Below, in pieces: positions 1 to 8,735 of a stretch of 64,000 bases of DNA. The position numbers and the translations under genes are program-made. How positions within the stretch are numbered: the first letter of the stretch is position 1; every line of letters begins with the position of its first letter. This stretch comes from Rhodovulum robiginosum. GTDB taxonomy: Bacteria > Pseudomonadota > Alphaproteobacteria > Rhodobacterales > Rhodobacteraceae. Below the pieces are notes generated by a model. It was not told the origin of the DNA and searched no databases. It worked only from the letters and a program-made list of their open reading frames with translations. The DNA lies in the NCBI RefSeq assembly GCF_003944755.1, contig NZ_RWGU01000051.1:372001-436000 (forward strand), given 5' to 3'.

Positions 1-2410
1 AGGGTGCGCCGTCGGCATCCTGGATCCAGAACACGGCGGTCGCGTAGCCGTCCTTGGTGGTATAGGTGCGCGCGTCCACCACGTTGGCGCCGACCAGCGC
101 CAGCGCGCCCGCCAGCCGCGAGAAGATGCCCGGATGGTCGGCCAGCGCGAAACAGGCCCGCGTGGCGTCGTGATCGGCGTCTTCGTCCAGGTCGATGCGG
201 ATCTCGTCGTCGGTGATGCCGCGCAGCAGGTTGGCAAAGACCACCTGCGTGTCGGTGGCCAGCCCCTGCCAGTAGGGGCCGTAGTGGCGCCCGGTCTCGG
301 CGCGCAGGTCCTTCTTTTCCCAGTCGGGCAGGGCGGCGCGCAGCGCGCGCTTGGCCTCGGCCTCGCGCTTTTCGCGGTTGACGGCCTCCAGCCCGGTTTC
401 CAGCGCCTGGGCGGTTTCGCGGTAAAGGCTGCGCAGCAACTGGGCCTTCCAGTTGTTCCAGGTGCCCGGCCCGACGCCGATGATGTCGCAGACGGTCAGC
501 ACTGTCAGCAGGTCCAGCCGCTTCTTGGTCTTCACTGCCTTGGCGAAATCACGCACCGTGCGCGGGTCGGACAGATCGCGCTTTTGCGCCATGTCCGACA
601 TCAGCAGGTGATACCGCACCAGCCACTCGACGGTCTCGCAATCCTCGGCCTTCAGCCCCAGCCGCGGCGCCACCTTGCGCGCGATCTGTGCCCCCAGCAC
701 CGAATGGTCGTCGGGCCGGCCCTTGCCGATGTCGTGCAGCAGCAGCGCGACGTACAGCACCTTGCGGTCAACGCCGTTCTGGAGGATGCGGCTGGCGATG
801 GGCAGTTCCTCGACCAGCTCTTCGCGCTCGATCTTGGCCAGTGTCGAGATGCACTGGATGGTGTGCTCGTCCACCGTGTAGTGGTGGTAGACGTTGAACT
901 GCATCATCGCCACGATGGGCTCGAACTCGGGGATGAAGGCGGCGAGCACGCCGAGCTCGTTCATCCGCCTGAGCCCCCGTTCGGGATTGCCGTGCTTCAG
1001 CATCAGATCGAGGAAGATGCGCCGCGCCTCGGGGTCGTTGCGCATGTCGTCGTCGATCTTGTCCAGGTTTGCGGCGACCAGCCGCATCGCTTCGGGATGG
1101 ATCAGCATGCCCGTCCGCAGCGCCTCTTCGAAGAGCCGCAGGATGTTCAGCTTGTCTTGGGTAAACTGCTCGGGGTCTTCGACGTTCAGCCGGTTCTGGA
1201 CGACGACATAGCCCTCCTTGACCTTGCGTTTGCGCCGCCAGAGCCCCAGCAGCATCGGCGCCTTCTTGACATGGGCTGCTTCCAGCGCGGTCAGGAAGAT
1301 GCGCGTCAGCTCGCCCACGGTGGTGGCGTGACGGAAATAGTCCTGCATGAAATGCTCGACCGCCCGGCGCCCGGCCCGGTCGGCATAGCCCATGCGGCTG
1401 GCCACCTCGACCTGGATGTCGAAGGTCAGCTGGTCCATCGCGCGGCCCGATATCAGGTGCATGTGGCAGCGCACCGCCCAAAGAAAGTTCTCGGCCCGGT
1501 CAAAGCTTTGCAGCTCTTCCTCGGTAAACACGCCGACGCGGGCCAGTTCGGCCACGCTGTCCACCCGGTGGACGTACTTGGCGATCCAGTAGAGCGATTG
1601 CAGGTCGCGCAGCCCGCCCTTGCCCTCTTTCACGTTGGGCTCCAGCACGTAGCGCTGGCCGCCCTGCTTGCGGTGACGTTCGGCCCGTTCCGAGAGCTTG
1701 GCCTCGATGAAATCCGATGCGGTCGAGGCGAAAAGGTCGCTCCAGAGCCTGTCCTTCAGCTCGGCGGCCAGGGGTTCGTGCCCGCCGAGAAAGCGCAGCT
1801 CAAGCAGCGAGGTGCGGATCGTGTAGTCGTCGCGCCCCAGCCGCAGGCAATCCTTCACCGTGCGGCTGGCATGGCCCACCTTCAGCCGCAGATCCCACAG
1901 GATGTAGAGCATCGACTCGATCAGGCTCTCGGCCCAGGGGGTGATCTTGTAGGGGGTCAGAAACAGCAGATCGACGTCGGAAAAGGGCGCCATCTCGCCC
2001 CGCCCATAGCCGCCCACGGCCAGCACCGCGATGCGCTCGCCCTCGGTGGGGTTGGGCAGCGGGTGCAGGTAGCGGGTGCAAACCTCCAGCGCGGCGCCGA
2101 CCAGGGCATCGGTCAGGTAGGTGTAGCTGCGCACGGTGGGCCGGGCGTCGAAGGGCCTTGCCTCGAACGCCGCGGAGATCGCGTCCATTCCGCGCGTGCG
2201 GGCCGCCAACAGGTGCTTGACCGCCATGTCGCGCACCGCGCGTGGCTGCAAACCCTCTGCGCAGGCGTCTGCCATCAAGGCGCGAAACGCGCCGAGGTCG
2301 AAGATGTCGGGTGCCGGGCAGGCCAGCCCGTCCGGCGCTGCTGGTATCGTCGGGTCGTCGGTGCGCGGCTCAGTAGCCGGCGCCGCCGAAGCTTCTAGGG
2401 GCAGGATCAA
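1..2410 (-). CDS. glnD: Bifunctional [protein-PII] uridylyltransferase/uridylyl-removing enzyme, C-terminus cut by window edge
   Basis: GlnD senses glutamine and uridylylates or deuridylylates PII proteins, controlling nitrogen assimilation in the cytosol. Reading the minus strand gives an uninterrupted frame of about 803 residues that leaves the window at base 1. The nucleotidyltransferase motif GGYGRGEMAPFSDVD starts near residue 133. The HD (uridylyl-removing) domain shows HHYTVDEHT and LLLHDIGKG with the HD pair near residue 559. The first ACT domain is reached at the edge, so roughly 120 residues including the second ACT domain are missing. No ATG precedes the conserved CPAPDIFDL segment. 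The only start codon between it and the upstream in-frame stop (2411-2413) is TTG at 2408-2410, inside the end of the upstream lipoprotein gene; an ATG at 2275 would be too short. Identity is sure, the start is not. Confidence 0.93.
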   Translation of the reverse strand, partial: MILPLEASAAPATEPRTDDPTIPAAPDGLACPAPDIFDLGAFRALMADACAEGLQPRAVRDMAVKHLLAARTRGMDAISAAFEARPFDARPTVRSYTYLTDALVGAALEVCTRYLHPLPNPTEGERIAVLAVGGYGRGEMAPFSDVDLLFLTPYKITPWAESLIESMLYILWDLRLKVGHASRTVKDCLRLGRDDYTIRTSLLELRFLGGHEPLAAELKDRLWSDLFASTASDFIEAKLSERAERHRKQGGQRYVLEPNVKEGKGGLRDLQSLYWIAKYVHRVDSVAELARVGVFTEEELQSFDRAENFLWAVRCHMHLISGRAMDQLTFDIQVEVASRMGYADRAGRRAVEHFMQDYFRHATTVGELTRIFLTALEAAHVKKAPMLLGLWRRKRKVKEGYVVVQNRLNVEDPEQFTQDKLNILRLFEEALRTGMLIHPEAMRLVAANLDKIDDDMRNDPEARRIFLDLMLKHGNPERGLRRMNELGVLAAFIPEFEPIVAMMQFNVYHHYTVDEHTIQCISTLAKIEREELVEELPIASRILQNGVDRKVLYVALLLHDIGKGRPDDHSVLGAQIARKVAPRLGLKAEDCETVEWLVRYHLLMSDMAQKRDLSDPRTVRDFAKAVKTKKRLDLLTVLTVCDIIGVGPGTWNNWKAQLLRSLYRETAQALETGLEAVNREKREAEAKRALRAALPDWEKKDLRAETGRHYGPYWQGLATDTQVVFANLLRGITDDEIRIDLDEDADHDATRACFALADHPGIFSRLAGALALVGANVVDARTYTTKDGYATAVFWIQDADGAP

Positions 2411-3545
2411 TCACGACCACCTGGTTGTTGCTGATTTGCGCGACGGCGAGGCCGCGTTGGTTGGTGCCGTCGGGGCGAAGGCGGAACACGCCGTTGACGC
2501 CGACAAAGCCCGACGCCTGAGTCAGGGCCGCCGCGGTCAGGGCGTTGGACTGGTCGCGCTGGACCAGCGCGCCCACCGCCGCGATCGCGTCATAGGCGAG
2601 CCCGGCGATGGAATGGGGCGCCTCACCGAAGGCTTCGGTGTAGCGGCTGTAGAACCGGTTGCTGAGTTGCGGATCGGGCAGCGCGAACCACGCCCCCTGA
2701 ACCCCCGGCAGGGCCAGAGTGGCGGGCGGAATGTCCCAGCGGGTAAGGCCGATGAACTGTATCGTCTGCGGGTCCACCCCGTTCTCAGGCAACAGTTGGG
2801 TCAAGAGCGGCAGCGCCCCCGCCGTGTCGGCGGTGAAGAAGATCGCATCGGCCCCGGTGGACCTGGCGCTGCCGGCGATGCGGGACACGGCGTCGACCAC
2901 CCCGTTCTGCGAGAATTCGTAGGATTCGACGGATGCCACGCGCCCGCCCGCGCCCTGCACCGCGCTGGTGATCGCGGCGCGCCCGGCCTCGCCCGCGACA
3001 TTGCGCTCGTGGACGACCATGATCGCGTTCCTGCCGCGGGACAGGGCGAACCGCGACAGCCGGTCGGCGGTGTTCTGGAAGGTCGGGCCCAGTACGAAGA
3101 CATTGCCGCCGGCGATGCTTGTATTGTTGGAAAAGGCCAGGACATTGACGTTGCGGGCGGCCGCGGCCCTGCCAGCGGCATTGGCCGACTGGGCGTAGAC
3201 CGGCCCGAGGATGATCTTGGCGCCCTCCTCGACGGCGCGCGTCGCGGCCGAGGCCGCCTGCGCCGCCGAGCCCGCGGTGTTGTAGACGCGCAGGTCGATC
3301 TCGACCCCGTCGAGGTCCGAGGCCGCCAGTTCGGCGGCGTTGCGCAGGCTGCGGGCCAGTACCTCGTCCTCGCCCTGGGTCGAGCCGCCGGGCACCAGCA
3401 GCGCCACGGGCACCGGCGCGCGCGCGTCGATCCGCGGCCCGCCACCGCCCACGGCCACCGGATCGCAGCCGGCCAGAACCAGGGCGGACAGCATCGCGAC
3501 AAGCCCGATCAGCGGGTTGCGGAAGGGGCGGGAACGGGCGATCAT
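2370..3545 (-). CDS. Penicillin-binding protein activator-type lipoprotein (periplasmic-binding fold)
   Basis: 391 residues. The N-terminus is a lipoprotein signal: a hydrophobic stretch ending in LVLAGC with Cys27 as the lipidated residue. The rest resembles the periplasmic ligand-binding fold used by amino-acid-binding ABC proteins and by LpoA, with segments such as ALLVPGG, AKIILGPVY and VLAFSNN. In E. coli, lpoA sits between rsmI and yraN; here this gene is divergent from rsmI-yraN, about 100 bp away, which supports an LpoA-like role in activating peptidoglycan synthases. The E. coli N-terminal helical domain is absent, as expected for the short alphaproteobacterial forms. Its last 41 bases overlap the proposed glnD start, so the two may be co-transcribed. 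An amino-acid-binding lipoprotein is the alternative. Confidence 0.85.
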   Translation of the reverse strand: MIARSRPFRNPLIGLVAMLSALVLAGCDPVAVGGGGPRIDARAPVPVALLVPGGSTQGEDEVLARSLRNAAELAASDLDGVEIDLRVYNTAGSAAQAASAATRAVEEGAKIILGPVYAQSANAAGRAAAARNVNVLAFSNNTSIAGGNVFVLGPTFQNTADRLSRFALSRGRNAIMVVHERNVAGEAGRAAITSAVQGAGGRVASVESYEFSQNGVVDAVSRIAGSARSTGADAIFFTADTAGALPLLTQLLPENGVDPQTIQFIGLTRWDIPPATLALPGVQGAWFALPDPQLSNRFYSRYTEAFGEAPHSIAGLAYDAIAAVGALVQRDQSNALTAAALTQASGFVGVNGVFRLRPDGTNQRGLAVAQISNNQVVVIDPAPRSFGGAGY

Positions 3546-3645
3546 GTCACTCTCCTTGCAGCCGCAGGGCGGGGCCGGGTTGTTGCGGCGGCAGCCTAAG
3601 CGTATCGGCTGGGCAAGTAAACGACCGACATCCGACGAGGTGGCG

Positions 3646-4506
3646 ATGCAGATCGAGACAGGCCCGCTGGCGCCCGGGCTCTACCTTGTGGCGACGCCGA
3701 TCGGCGCGGCGCGCGATATCACATTGCGCGCGCTCGACATTCTCGCCTCGGCCGACGTGATCGCCGCCGAGGACACGCGCACCGCGCGGCACCTGATGCA
3801 GATCCATGGCGTGGCGCTGGGCGGGCGTCCGGTGGTGGCCTATCACGACCACAGCGGGCCTGCCGCGCGCGCCCGCCTGATCGGCGATATCGCCGCCGGG
3901 CGGGCGGTGGCCTATGTCAGCGAGGCGGGCACGCCGCTGGTCGCCGATCCGGGCTACCAACTGGTGCGGGCAGCCGTCGACGAAGGGCACAAGGTCATCG
4001 CCGCGCCGGGGCCGTCGGCGCTGCTGGCGGCGCTTTCGGTGTCGGGGCTGCCCACAGACCGGGTGTTTTTCGCCGGGTTCCCCCCGGTGCAGGCCAGCGC
4101 GCGCGCGGCACAGTGGCAAGGCCTCAAGGGGCTCGACGCAACCATCGTTTTGTATGAATCGCCCAAGCGGATTAACCGGCTGTTAGCCGAATTGCGCGAC
4201 GTCTGGGGAGAGGACCGTCAGGCGGCGGTCTGCCGCGAGCTGACCAAACGGTTCGAGGAGGTCAGCCGCGGCGCGCTGGGCGCGCTGGCGGCGGATTTCG
4301 ACAGCCGGCAGGTGAAGGGCGAGATCGTGCTCGTCATCGACCGGGGCGGCACGGAGACGGCCGATGACGCGACGCTCGAAGCCGCGCTCCGGGCGGCGCT
4401 CGACCGGCTGTCGGTCAAGGATGCGGTGGCCGAGGTCTCTGCCGCGCTGAACCTGCCGCGCCGCCAGGTCTACCAGGCCGCGCTGGCGCTGGAGGATGGA
4501 AAATGA
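3646..4506 (+). CDS. rsmI: 16S rRNA (cytidine(1402)-2'-O)-methyltransferase
   Basis: 286 residues, the usual length. RsmI 2'-O-methylates C1402 of 16S rRNA with S-adenosylmethionine in the decoding centre. The tetrapyrrole-methylase fold is evident: LYLVATPIGAARDITLRAL near the N-terminus, AEDTRTARHL, then YVSEAGTPLVADPGY and APGPSALLAALSVSGLPTD. The ATG at 3646 has GAGG eight bases upstream; the frame is open further upstream but that stretch has no family similarity and overlaps the divergent lipoprotein gene. The stop overlaps the yraN start (ATGA), so the two are translationally coupled. Confidence 0.96.
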   Translation: MQIETGPLAPGLYLVATPIGAARDITLRALDILASADVIAAEDTRTARHLMQIHGVALGGRPVVAYHDHSGPAARARLIGDIAAGRAVAYVSEAGTPLVADPGYQLVRAAVDEGHKVIAAPGPSALLAALSVSGLPTDRVFFAGFPPVQASARAAQWQGLKGLDATIVLYESPKRINRLLAELRDVWGEDRQAAVCRELTKRFEEVSRGALGALAADFDSRQVKGEIVLVIDRGGTETADDATLEAALRAALDRLSVKDAVAEVSAALNLPRRQVYQAALALEDGK

Positions 4507-4856
4507 GCGGAACGGTCGCCTATCATTCGGGCCTCGCGGCCGAGGAGTGCGTGGCCCGCCAGTACCAGCGGCAGGGCGGGACCATCGCGGCGCGGCGCTG
4601 GCGCGGCCGGGGCGGCGAGATCGACCTGGTGGTCGAACATCGCGGCGTGCTGATTTTCGTCGAGGTGAAAAAGGCGAAAAGCTTTGACCGCGCCGCCGAA
4701 CGCGTGACGCCGCGCCAGATCGAAAGGATCGTGGCGGCGGCTGGCGAGTATCTCGCGGGCGCGCCCCTCGGGCTGTCGAGCGAAAGCCGGTTCGACGTCG
4801 CGCTGGTCGATGGGCAGGGGCAGGTGGAAATCCTGCCAAACGCCTTTCCGGCCTGA
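4503..4856 (+). CDS. yraN: YraN/UPF0102 family nuclease-fold protein
   Basis: 117 residues, typical of the UPF0102 family. The family has a PD-(D/E)xK restriction-endonuclease-like fold; here [20 protein letters not shown] carries the E, D and ExK residues of that active site. The cellular role is not established. The start overlaps the rsmI stop by four bases (ATGA), and the rsmI-yraN pairing next to an LpoA-like lipoprotein matches the gamma-proteobacterial order, which strengthens all three calls. Confidence 0.93.
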   Translation: MSGTVAYHSGLAAEECVARQYQRQGGTIAARRWRGRGGEIDLVVEHRGVLIFVEVKKAKSFDRAAERVTPRQIERIVAAAGEYLAGAPLGLSSESRFDVALVDGQGQVEILPNAFPA

Positions 4857-4924
4857 ACCGGCGCCGTTGCAAAGCCCGGGCGGCTCGGCCATGTAAGGCG
4901 AAAGCCGCAGGAGAAGGGGGCGCC

Positions 4925-5866
4925 ATGTCGCTCAACGTCGCCATCCAGATGGATCCGATCGCCGGGATCGACATCGCCGCCGATACCACCTTCCGGCTGG
5001 CCGAAGAGGCGCAGGCCCGCGGCCACAGGCTGTTTTACTACACCCCGGACCGGATCTACTGGGACAACGGGCGCGTCATGGCCCGCGGATGGCCGCTGGA
5101 GGTGCGCCGCGTGGTCGGCGACCATTTCACGCTCGGCGCGGAGGAGGATGTCGACCTGGGCGGCTACGACGTGGTCTGGCTGCGCCAGGACCCGCCCTTC
5201 GACATGGGCTATATCACCACCACCCATTTGCTGGAGCACCTTTCACCGGGCACTCTGGTGGTCAACGACCCGTTCTGGGTGCGCAATTTCCCGGAAAAGC
5301 TGTTGGTGCTGCGCTTTCCAGAGCTGATACCGCCCACGCTGATCGCCCGCGACCTCGGCACGCTCAGGCGCTTCAAGGACGCGCATGGCGATATCATTCT
5401 CAAGCCGCTTTACGGCAACGGGGGCGCCGGCGTGTTCCGCCTCGACCCCAACGACCGCAACCTCTCCTCGCTGCACGAGCTGTTCACCACGATGAGCCGC
5501 GAGCCGCTGATCGCGCAAAAATTCCTGCCGGCGGTGTCGGAGGGCGACAAGCGGATCATCCTCGTCGATGGCGAGCCGGTGGGGGCGATCAACCGGGTGC
5601 CGGCGCGCGGCGAGACACGGTCGAACATGCATGTGGGCGGGCGCCCGGAACGCGCGGCGCTGAGCGCGCGCGATCTGGAAATCTGCGCCGCCATCGGCCC
5701 GACCCTGCGCGACAACGGCCAGCTCTTCGTCGGCATCGACGTGATCGGCGACTATCTGACCGAGATCAACGTGACCTCGCCCACGGGGCTGCAGGAACTC
5801 GAACGCTTCGACGAGGTCAACCTAACGGCGCGCGTCTGGGAGGCGATCGAGGCCCGGCGCGGCTGA
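4925..5866 (+). CDS. gshB: Glutathione synthase
   Basis: 313 residues. GshB joins gamma-glutamylcysteine and glycine using ATP, the second step of glutathione synthesis. Visible are the N-terminal segment [22 protein letters not shown], typical of Gsh[22 protein letters not shown], the ATP-grasp stretch [17 protein letters not shown], and [17 protein letters not shown] near the C-terminus, holding metal-binding residues. The ATG is preceded by GGAGAAGGGGG. It follows yraN by 68 bp on the same strand and is probably in the same operon. It converges with comM, with a degenerate repeat between them. Confidence 0.97.
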   Translation: MSLNVAIQMDPIAGIDIAADTTFRLAEEAQARGHRLFYYTPDRIYWDNGRVMARGWPLEVRRVVGDHFTLGAEEDVDLGGYDVVWLRQDPPFDMGYITTTHLLEHLSPGTLVVNDPFWVRNFPEKLLVLRFPELIPPTLIARDLGTLRRFKDAHGDIILKPLYGNGGAGVFRLDPNDRNLSSLHELFTTMSREPLIAQKFLPAVSEGDKRIILVDGEPVGAINRVPARGETRSNMHVGGRPERAALSARDLEICAAIGPTLRDNGQLFVGIDVIGDYLTEINVTSPTGLQELERFDEVNLTARVWEAIEARRG

Positions 5867-5888
5867 ATGCGGCGGCGCGCCCGCGGCG

Positions 5889-5925
5889 CAAGATCGCTGG
5901 AAAGTATCTTGCCAAGAGGCCCGTT
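5889..5925 (-). repeat. Degenerate copy of the dispersed TTCTTCTTGG-GAAATA repeat (copy E)
   Basis: Read on the minus strand this gives CCTCTTGGCAAGATACTTTCC, a diverged match to the repeat core seen near 23985, 35320, 42151 and 44300. It lies between the convergent ends of gshB and comM. The downstream G-run hairpin of the better copies is not recognisable here, so this is the least certain copy. Confidence 0.4.
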
Positions 5926-5948
5926 TCGAAACGCGCAGGTCGACCCGG

Positions 5949-7463
5949 TCACCGCCCGGCCGCGCCGGCCAGGCGAAAGCTGACCGCCTCGGCCACGTGG
6001 TCGCGGCCGACGCCCTCTGCCAAGTCCAGATCGGCGATGGTCCGCGCAACACGCAGCACCCGGTGATAGCCCCGCGCCGACAGCCCGAACCGTTCGGCCA
6101 CCCGGGCAAGAAGTGCGCGGCCTTCGGCGTCCGGGGCGGCAATTTCTTCCAGCTGGGCGCCTTCGGCCTCGGCATTGACGCGCACCCGCGCATGGCCGGC
6201 GAAGCGGTCGGCCTGACGCGCCCGCGCCGCGGCCACGCGCGCGGCCATCTGCACCGACCCCTCTGACGGGGCGGGCAGGTCGAGATCGGTATAGGCCACC
6301 GGGGGCACCTCGACGCGCAGATCGAACCGGTCCATCAGCGGCCCCGAGATGCGGCCCAAATAGTCCTCGCCGCATTGGGGCACGCGCGCGCAGGCCCGCG
6401 ACGGATCGCTCAGGTAGCCGCATTTGCACGGGTTCGCCGCGGCCAGCAGCAGAAAGCGGCAAGGATAGCGGGTATGGGCATTGGCGCGGGCCACGATAAC
6501 CTCGCCGGTCTCGATCGGCTGGCGCAGCGTTTCCAGCACCGCGCGGGGGAATTCGGGGAATTCGTCCATGAACAGCACCCCGTTATGAGCGAGGCTGATC
6601 TCACCGGGTTTGGCGCCGCGCCCGCCGCCGACGATGGCGGCCATCGACGCGGTATGATGCGGCTCGCGGAACGGGCGGTTGCGCGAGATGCCGCCCTCGT
6701 CAAGCAGACCGGCCAGCGAGTGGATCATCGAGGTTTCCAGCGCCTCGGCGGGCGAAAGCGGCGGCAGGATCGTCGGCATCCGCGCGGCCAGCATCGATTT
6801 CCCGGCGCCGGGTGGGCCCACCATCAGCATGTGATGCCGTCCCGCCGCGGCCACCTCGAGCGCCCGCTTGGCGCGTTCCTGCCCCTTGACGTCGGACAGG
6901 TCGCGCGCCCTTTCGGGGCCGGCCACCTCGCCGGGTTCGGCAGGCGCGAGCGGCGCCTGCCCGGTGAAATGGCGCACCACCTCGCCCAGCCCCGGCGCGG
7001 CCAGCACCTGCGCCGCGCCTACCCAGGCGGCCTCGGCCCCGCATGCACGCGGGCAGATCAGCGCGCGGTCGGATTCGGCGGCGGCCATGGCCGCCGGCAG
7101 CGCGCCGATCACCGGCACCAGCGCGCCGTCGAGCGACAGCTCGCCCAGTGCCACGGCGCCCTCGATCTCTTCGCGCGGGATCACCTCGAGCGCGGCCAGC
7201 AGCGCCAGCGCGATGGGCAGGTCGAAATGCGAGCCCTCCTTGGGCAGATCGGCGGGCGACAGGTTGACCGTGATCCGTTTCGACGGCAGCGCGATGGACA
7301 TCGCGGTCAGCGCCGCGCGCAACCGGTCACGCGCCTCGCTCACCGCCTTGTCGGGCAGGCCGACGATGGAAAAGGCCGGCAGCCCGGCCGAGACCGCGCA
7401 TTGTACCTCGACGAGCCGCGCCTCGACCCCTTCGAACGCGACCGTGTAGGCGCGTGCCACCAT
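5949..7463 (-). CDS. comM: YifB/ComM family Mg-chelatase-like AAA+ ATPase
   Basis: 504 residues, normal length. ComM-type hexameric helicases promote branch migration during integration of transforming DNA. The N-terminal Lon-like fold domain contains FSIVGLPDKAVSEARDRLRA and VNLSPADLPKEGSHFDLPIA. The Walker A motif GPPGAGKS lies at about residues 216-223 and Walker B is GVLFMDEFPEF. A C-terminal Mg-chelatase-type region follows, with cysteines in NPCKCGYLSDPSRACARVPQC. The gene is monocistronic, convergent with gshB and divergent from rpoH across a 393-bp gap. Its presence does not by itself prove natural competence. Confidence 0.95.
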   Translation of the reverse strand: MVARAYTVAFEGVEARLVEVQCAVSAGLPAFSIVGLPDKAVSEARDRLRAALTAMSIALPSKRITVNLSPADLPKEGSHFDLPIALALLAALEVIPREEIEGAVALGELSLDGALVPVIGALPAAMAAAESDRALICPRACGAEAAWVGAAQVLAAPGLGEVVRHFTGQAPLAPAEPGEVAGPERARDLSDVKGQERAKRALEVAAAGRHHMLMVGPPGAGKSMLAARMPTILPPLSPAEALETSMIHSLAGLLDEGGISRNRPFREPHHTASMAAIVGGGRGAKPGEISLAHNGVLFMDEFPEFPRAVLETLRQPIETGEVIVARANAHTRYPCRFLLLAAANPCKCGYLSDPSRACARVPQCGEDYLGRISGPLMDRFDLRVEVPPVAYTDLDLPAPSEGSVQMAARVAAARARQADRFAGHARVRVNAEAEGAQLEEIAAPDAEGRALLARVAERFGLSARGYHRVLRVARTIADLDLAEGVGRDHVAEAVSFRLAGAAGR

Positions 7464-7856
7464 TGCGGGCCTCCCCTGACTGGGCTCAGGGCTAGGCCGC
7501 TATGGTTTACGAATGGTAAACGGCCCGCAACGGGAAAGCGACCTGCGCGGGTGCCTTGCCTTTGATCGCAAAGGCGTTTCGGCCTGACAGGACGGCCCGC
7601 GCAGCCCGGTGGCGGCGCGCCCTCGGATGTCGGGGGCGGGCCGATGGAACGCCGACCGTTTTGCCGGGCCGACGAAAATCGTCACACCAGATGGAACCGA
7701 ACCGCCCCCCTGTGCGTTTTCGCACAAGACCAGTGCGCCCGAATTCCGGGGCGAGGCCGCCCTGTCGGTGATCCGACTGATGGAGGGGGACGTATATCAC
7801 ACCAAACGGACCAGTGACGATCAGCGTGCACCAAGTCAAAAACCGGGGGGTTTAAG
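7464..7856. other. Intergenic region between divergent comM and rpoH
   Basis: 393 bp with no convincing gene; several short frames exist but lack ribosome sites and family similarity. It holds an inverted repeat GTTTAC-N5-GTAAAC at 7505-7521 (42 bp before the comM start), a small hairpin GCCTTTG-atcg-CAAAGGC at 7558-7575, and the likely rpoH promoter at 7769-7797. Confidence 0.6.
7769..7797 (+). promoter_or_regulatory. Candidate ECF sigma (RpoE/ECF11-like) promoter of rpoH
   Basis: TGATCC at 7769-7774 is followed, after exactly 18 bases, by TATAT at 7793-7797. From established work in Rhodobacter sphaeroides, the singlet-oxygen sigma factor RpoE recognises TGATC-type -35 elements with about this spacing to a TA-rich -10, and drives rpoHII. 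The predicted transcript would start near 7804 and leave a leader of about 50 bases. This is a pattern match only; no rpoE gene lies in the window. Confidence 0.5.
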
Positions 7857-8735
7857 ATGGCATTCGACGCATACGACGATCAATCGCTCTCGCGCCACGC
7901 CATGAAGGCCGAGCTTCTGGACGCCGAGACGGAGCTCAGGCTTGCCTACGCCTGGCGCGACGAGCGCGACGAAGAGGCGCTGCACCGGCTGATCACCGCC
8001 TACATGCGGCTTGCGATCTCGATGGCCGCCAAGTTCAAGCGTTACGGCGCACCGATGAACGACCTCATCCAGGAGGCGAGCCTCGGCCTGATGAAGGCCG
8101 CCGACAAGTTCGACCCTGACCGGGGCGTCCGGTTTTCCACCTACGCCGTCTGGTGGATCAAGGCGTCGATTCAGGATTACGTGATGCGCAACTGGTCGAT
8201 GGTGCGCACGGGTTCGACCTCGTCGCAGAAATCCCTTTTCTTCAACATGCGCCGGGTGCAGGCGCGTCTGGAGCGCGAGGCCAGCTCCCGCGGCGAGGCG
8301 CTGGATCGTCATCAGCTGCGCCAGATGATCGCCAGCGAAGTCGGCGTGCCCCTGCACGATGTCGAGATGATGGAAGGCCGGCTGTCGGGCTCGGATTTCT
8401 CGCTGAACGCCACCCAGTCGACCGACGAGGAAGGCCGCGAGTGGATCGAGACCATCGAGGATGAGGGCGATCACGGGGCCGAGCTGGTCGAGGAAGGGCG
8501 CGATCGCGCCACCCTGCGTCACTGGCTGGTGGCTGCGCTGACGCAGTTGAATGACCGCGAGCAGTTCATCGTGCGCGAGCGCAAGCTGCGCGACGAGCCG
8601 CGGACGCTGGAAAGCCTGGGCCAGGAGCTGGGCCTTTCGAAAGAGCGGGTCCGCCAGATCGAGGCCGCCGCATTCGGCAAGATGCGCAAAAGCCTTGAGA
8701 CGCAGTCCTCGGAAGTGCATCACTTCCTCGTGTGA
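7857..8735 (+). CDS. rpoH: RNA polymerase sigma-32 factor, RpoHII type
   Basis: 292 residues. Alternative sigma factor of the heat-shock class. Region 2 shows LISM-like core-binding sequence then NDLIQEASLGLMKAADKFDP and FSTYAVWWIKASIQDYVMRN, ending in the RpoH box region SQKSLFFNMRRVQARL. Region 4 ends in GLSKERVRQIEAAAFGKMRK, the helix-turn-helix for the -35 box. The divergent wording around AISMAAKFKRYGAPMN resembles RpoHII rather than RpoHI of Rhodobacter, which acts in the singlet-oxygen/oxidative response; that subtype is inferred. The ATG follows a GGGGGG stretch. Its stop overlaps the GTG start of the next gene. Confidence 0.93.
   Translation: MAFDAYDDQSLSRHAMKAELLDAETELRLAYAWRDERDEEALHRLITAYMRLAISMAAKFKRYGAPMNDLIQEASLGLMKAADKFDPDRGVRFSTYAVWWIKASIQDYVMRNWSMVRTGSTSSQKSLFFNMRRVQARLEREASSRGEALDRHQLRQMIASEVGVPLHDVEMMEGRLSGSDFSLNATQSTDEEGREWIETIEDEGDHGAELVEEGRDRATLRHWLVAALTQLNDREQFIVRERKLRDEPRTLESLGQELGLSKERVRQIEAAAFGKMRKSLETQSSEVHHFLV

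Noticed and set aside
134-2398. 754-codon open frame on the plus strand
   Set aside because: It is the mirror of glnD; the translation has no family features and GC-rich codon bias opens antisense frames throughout this window.
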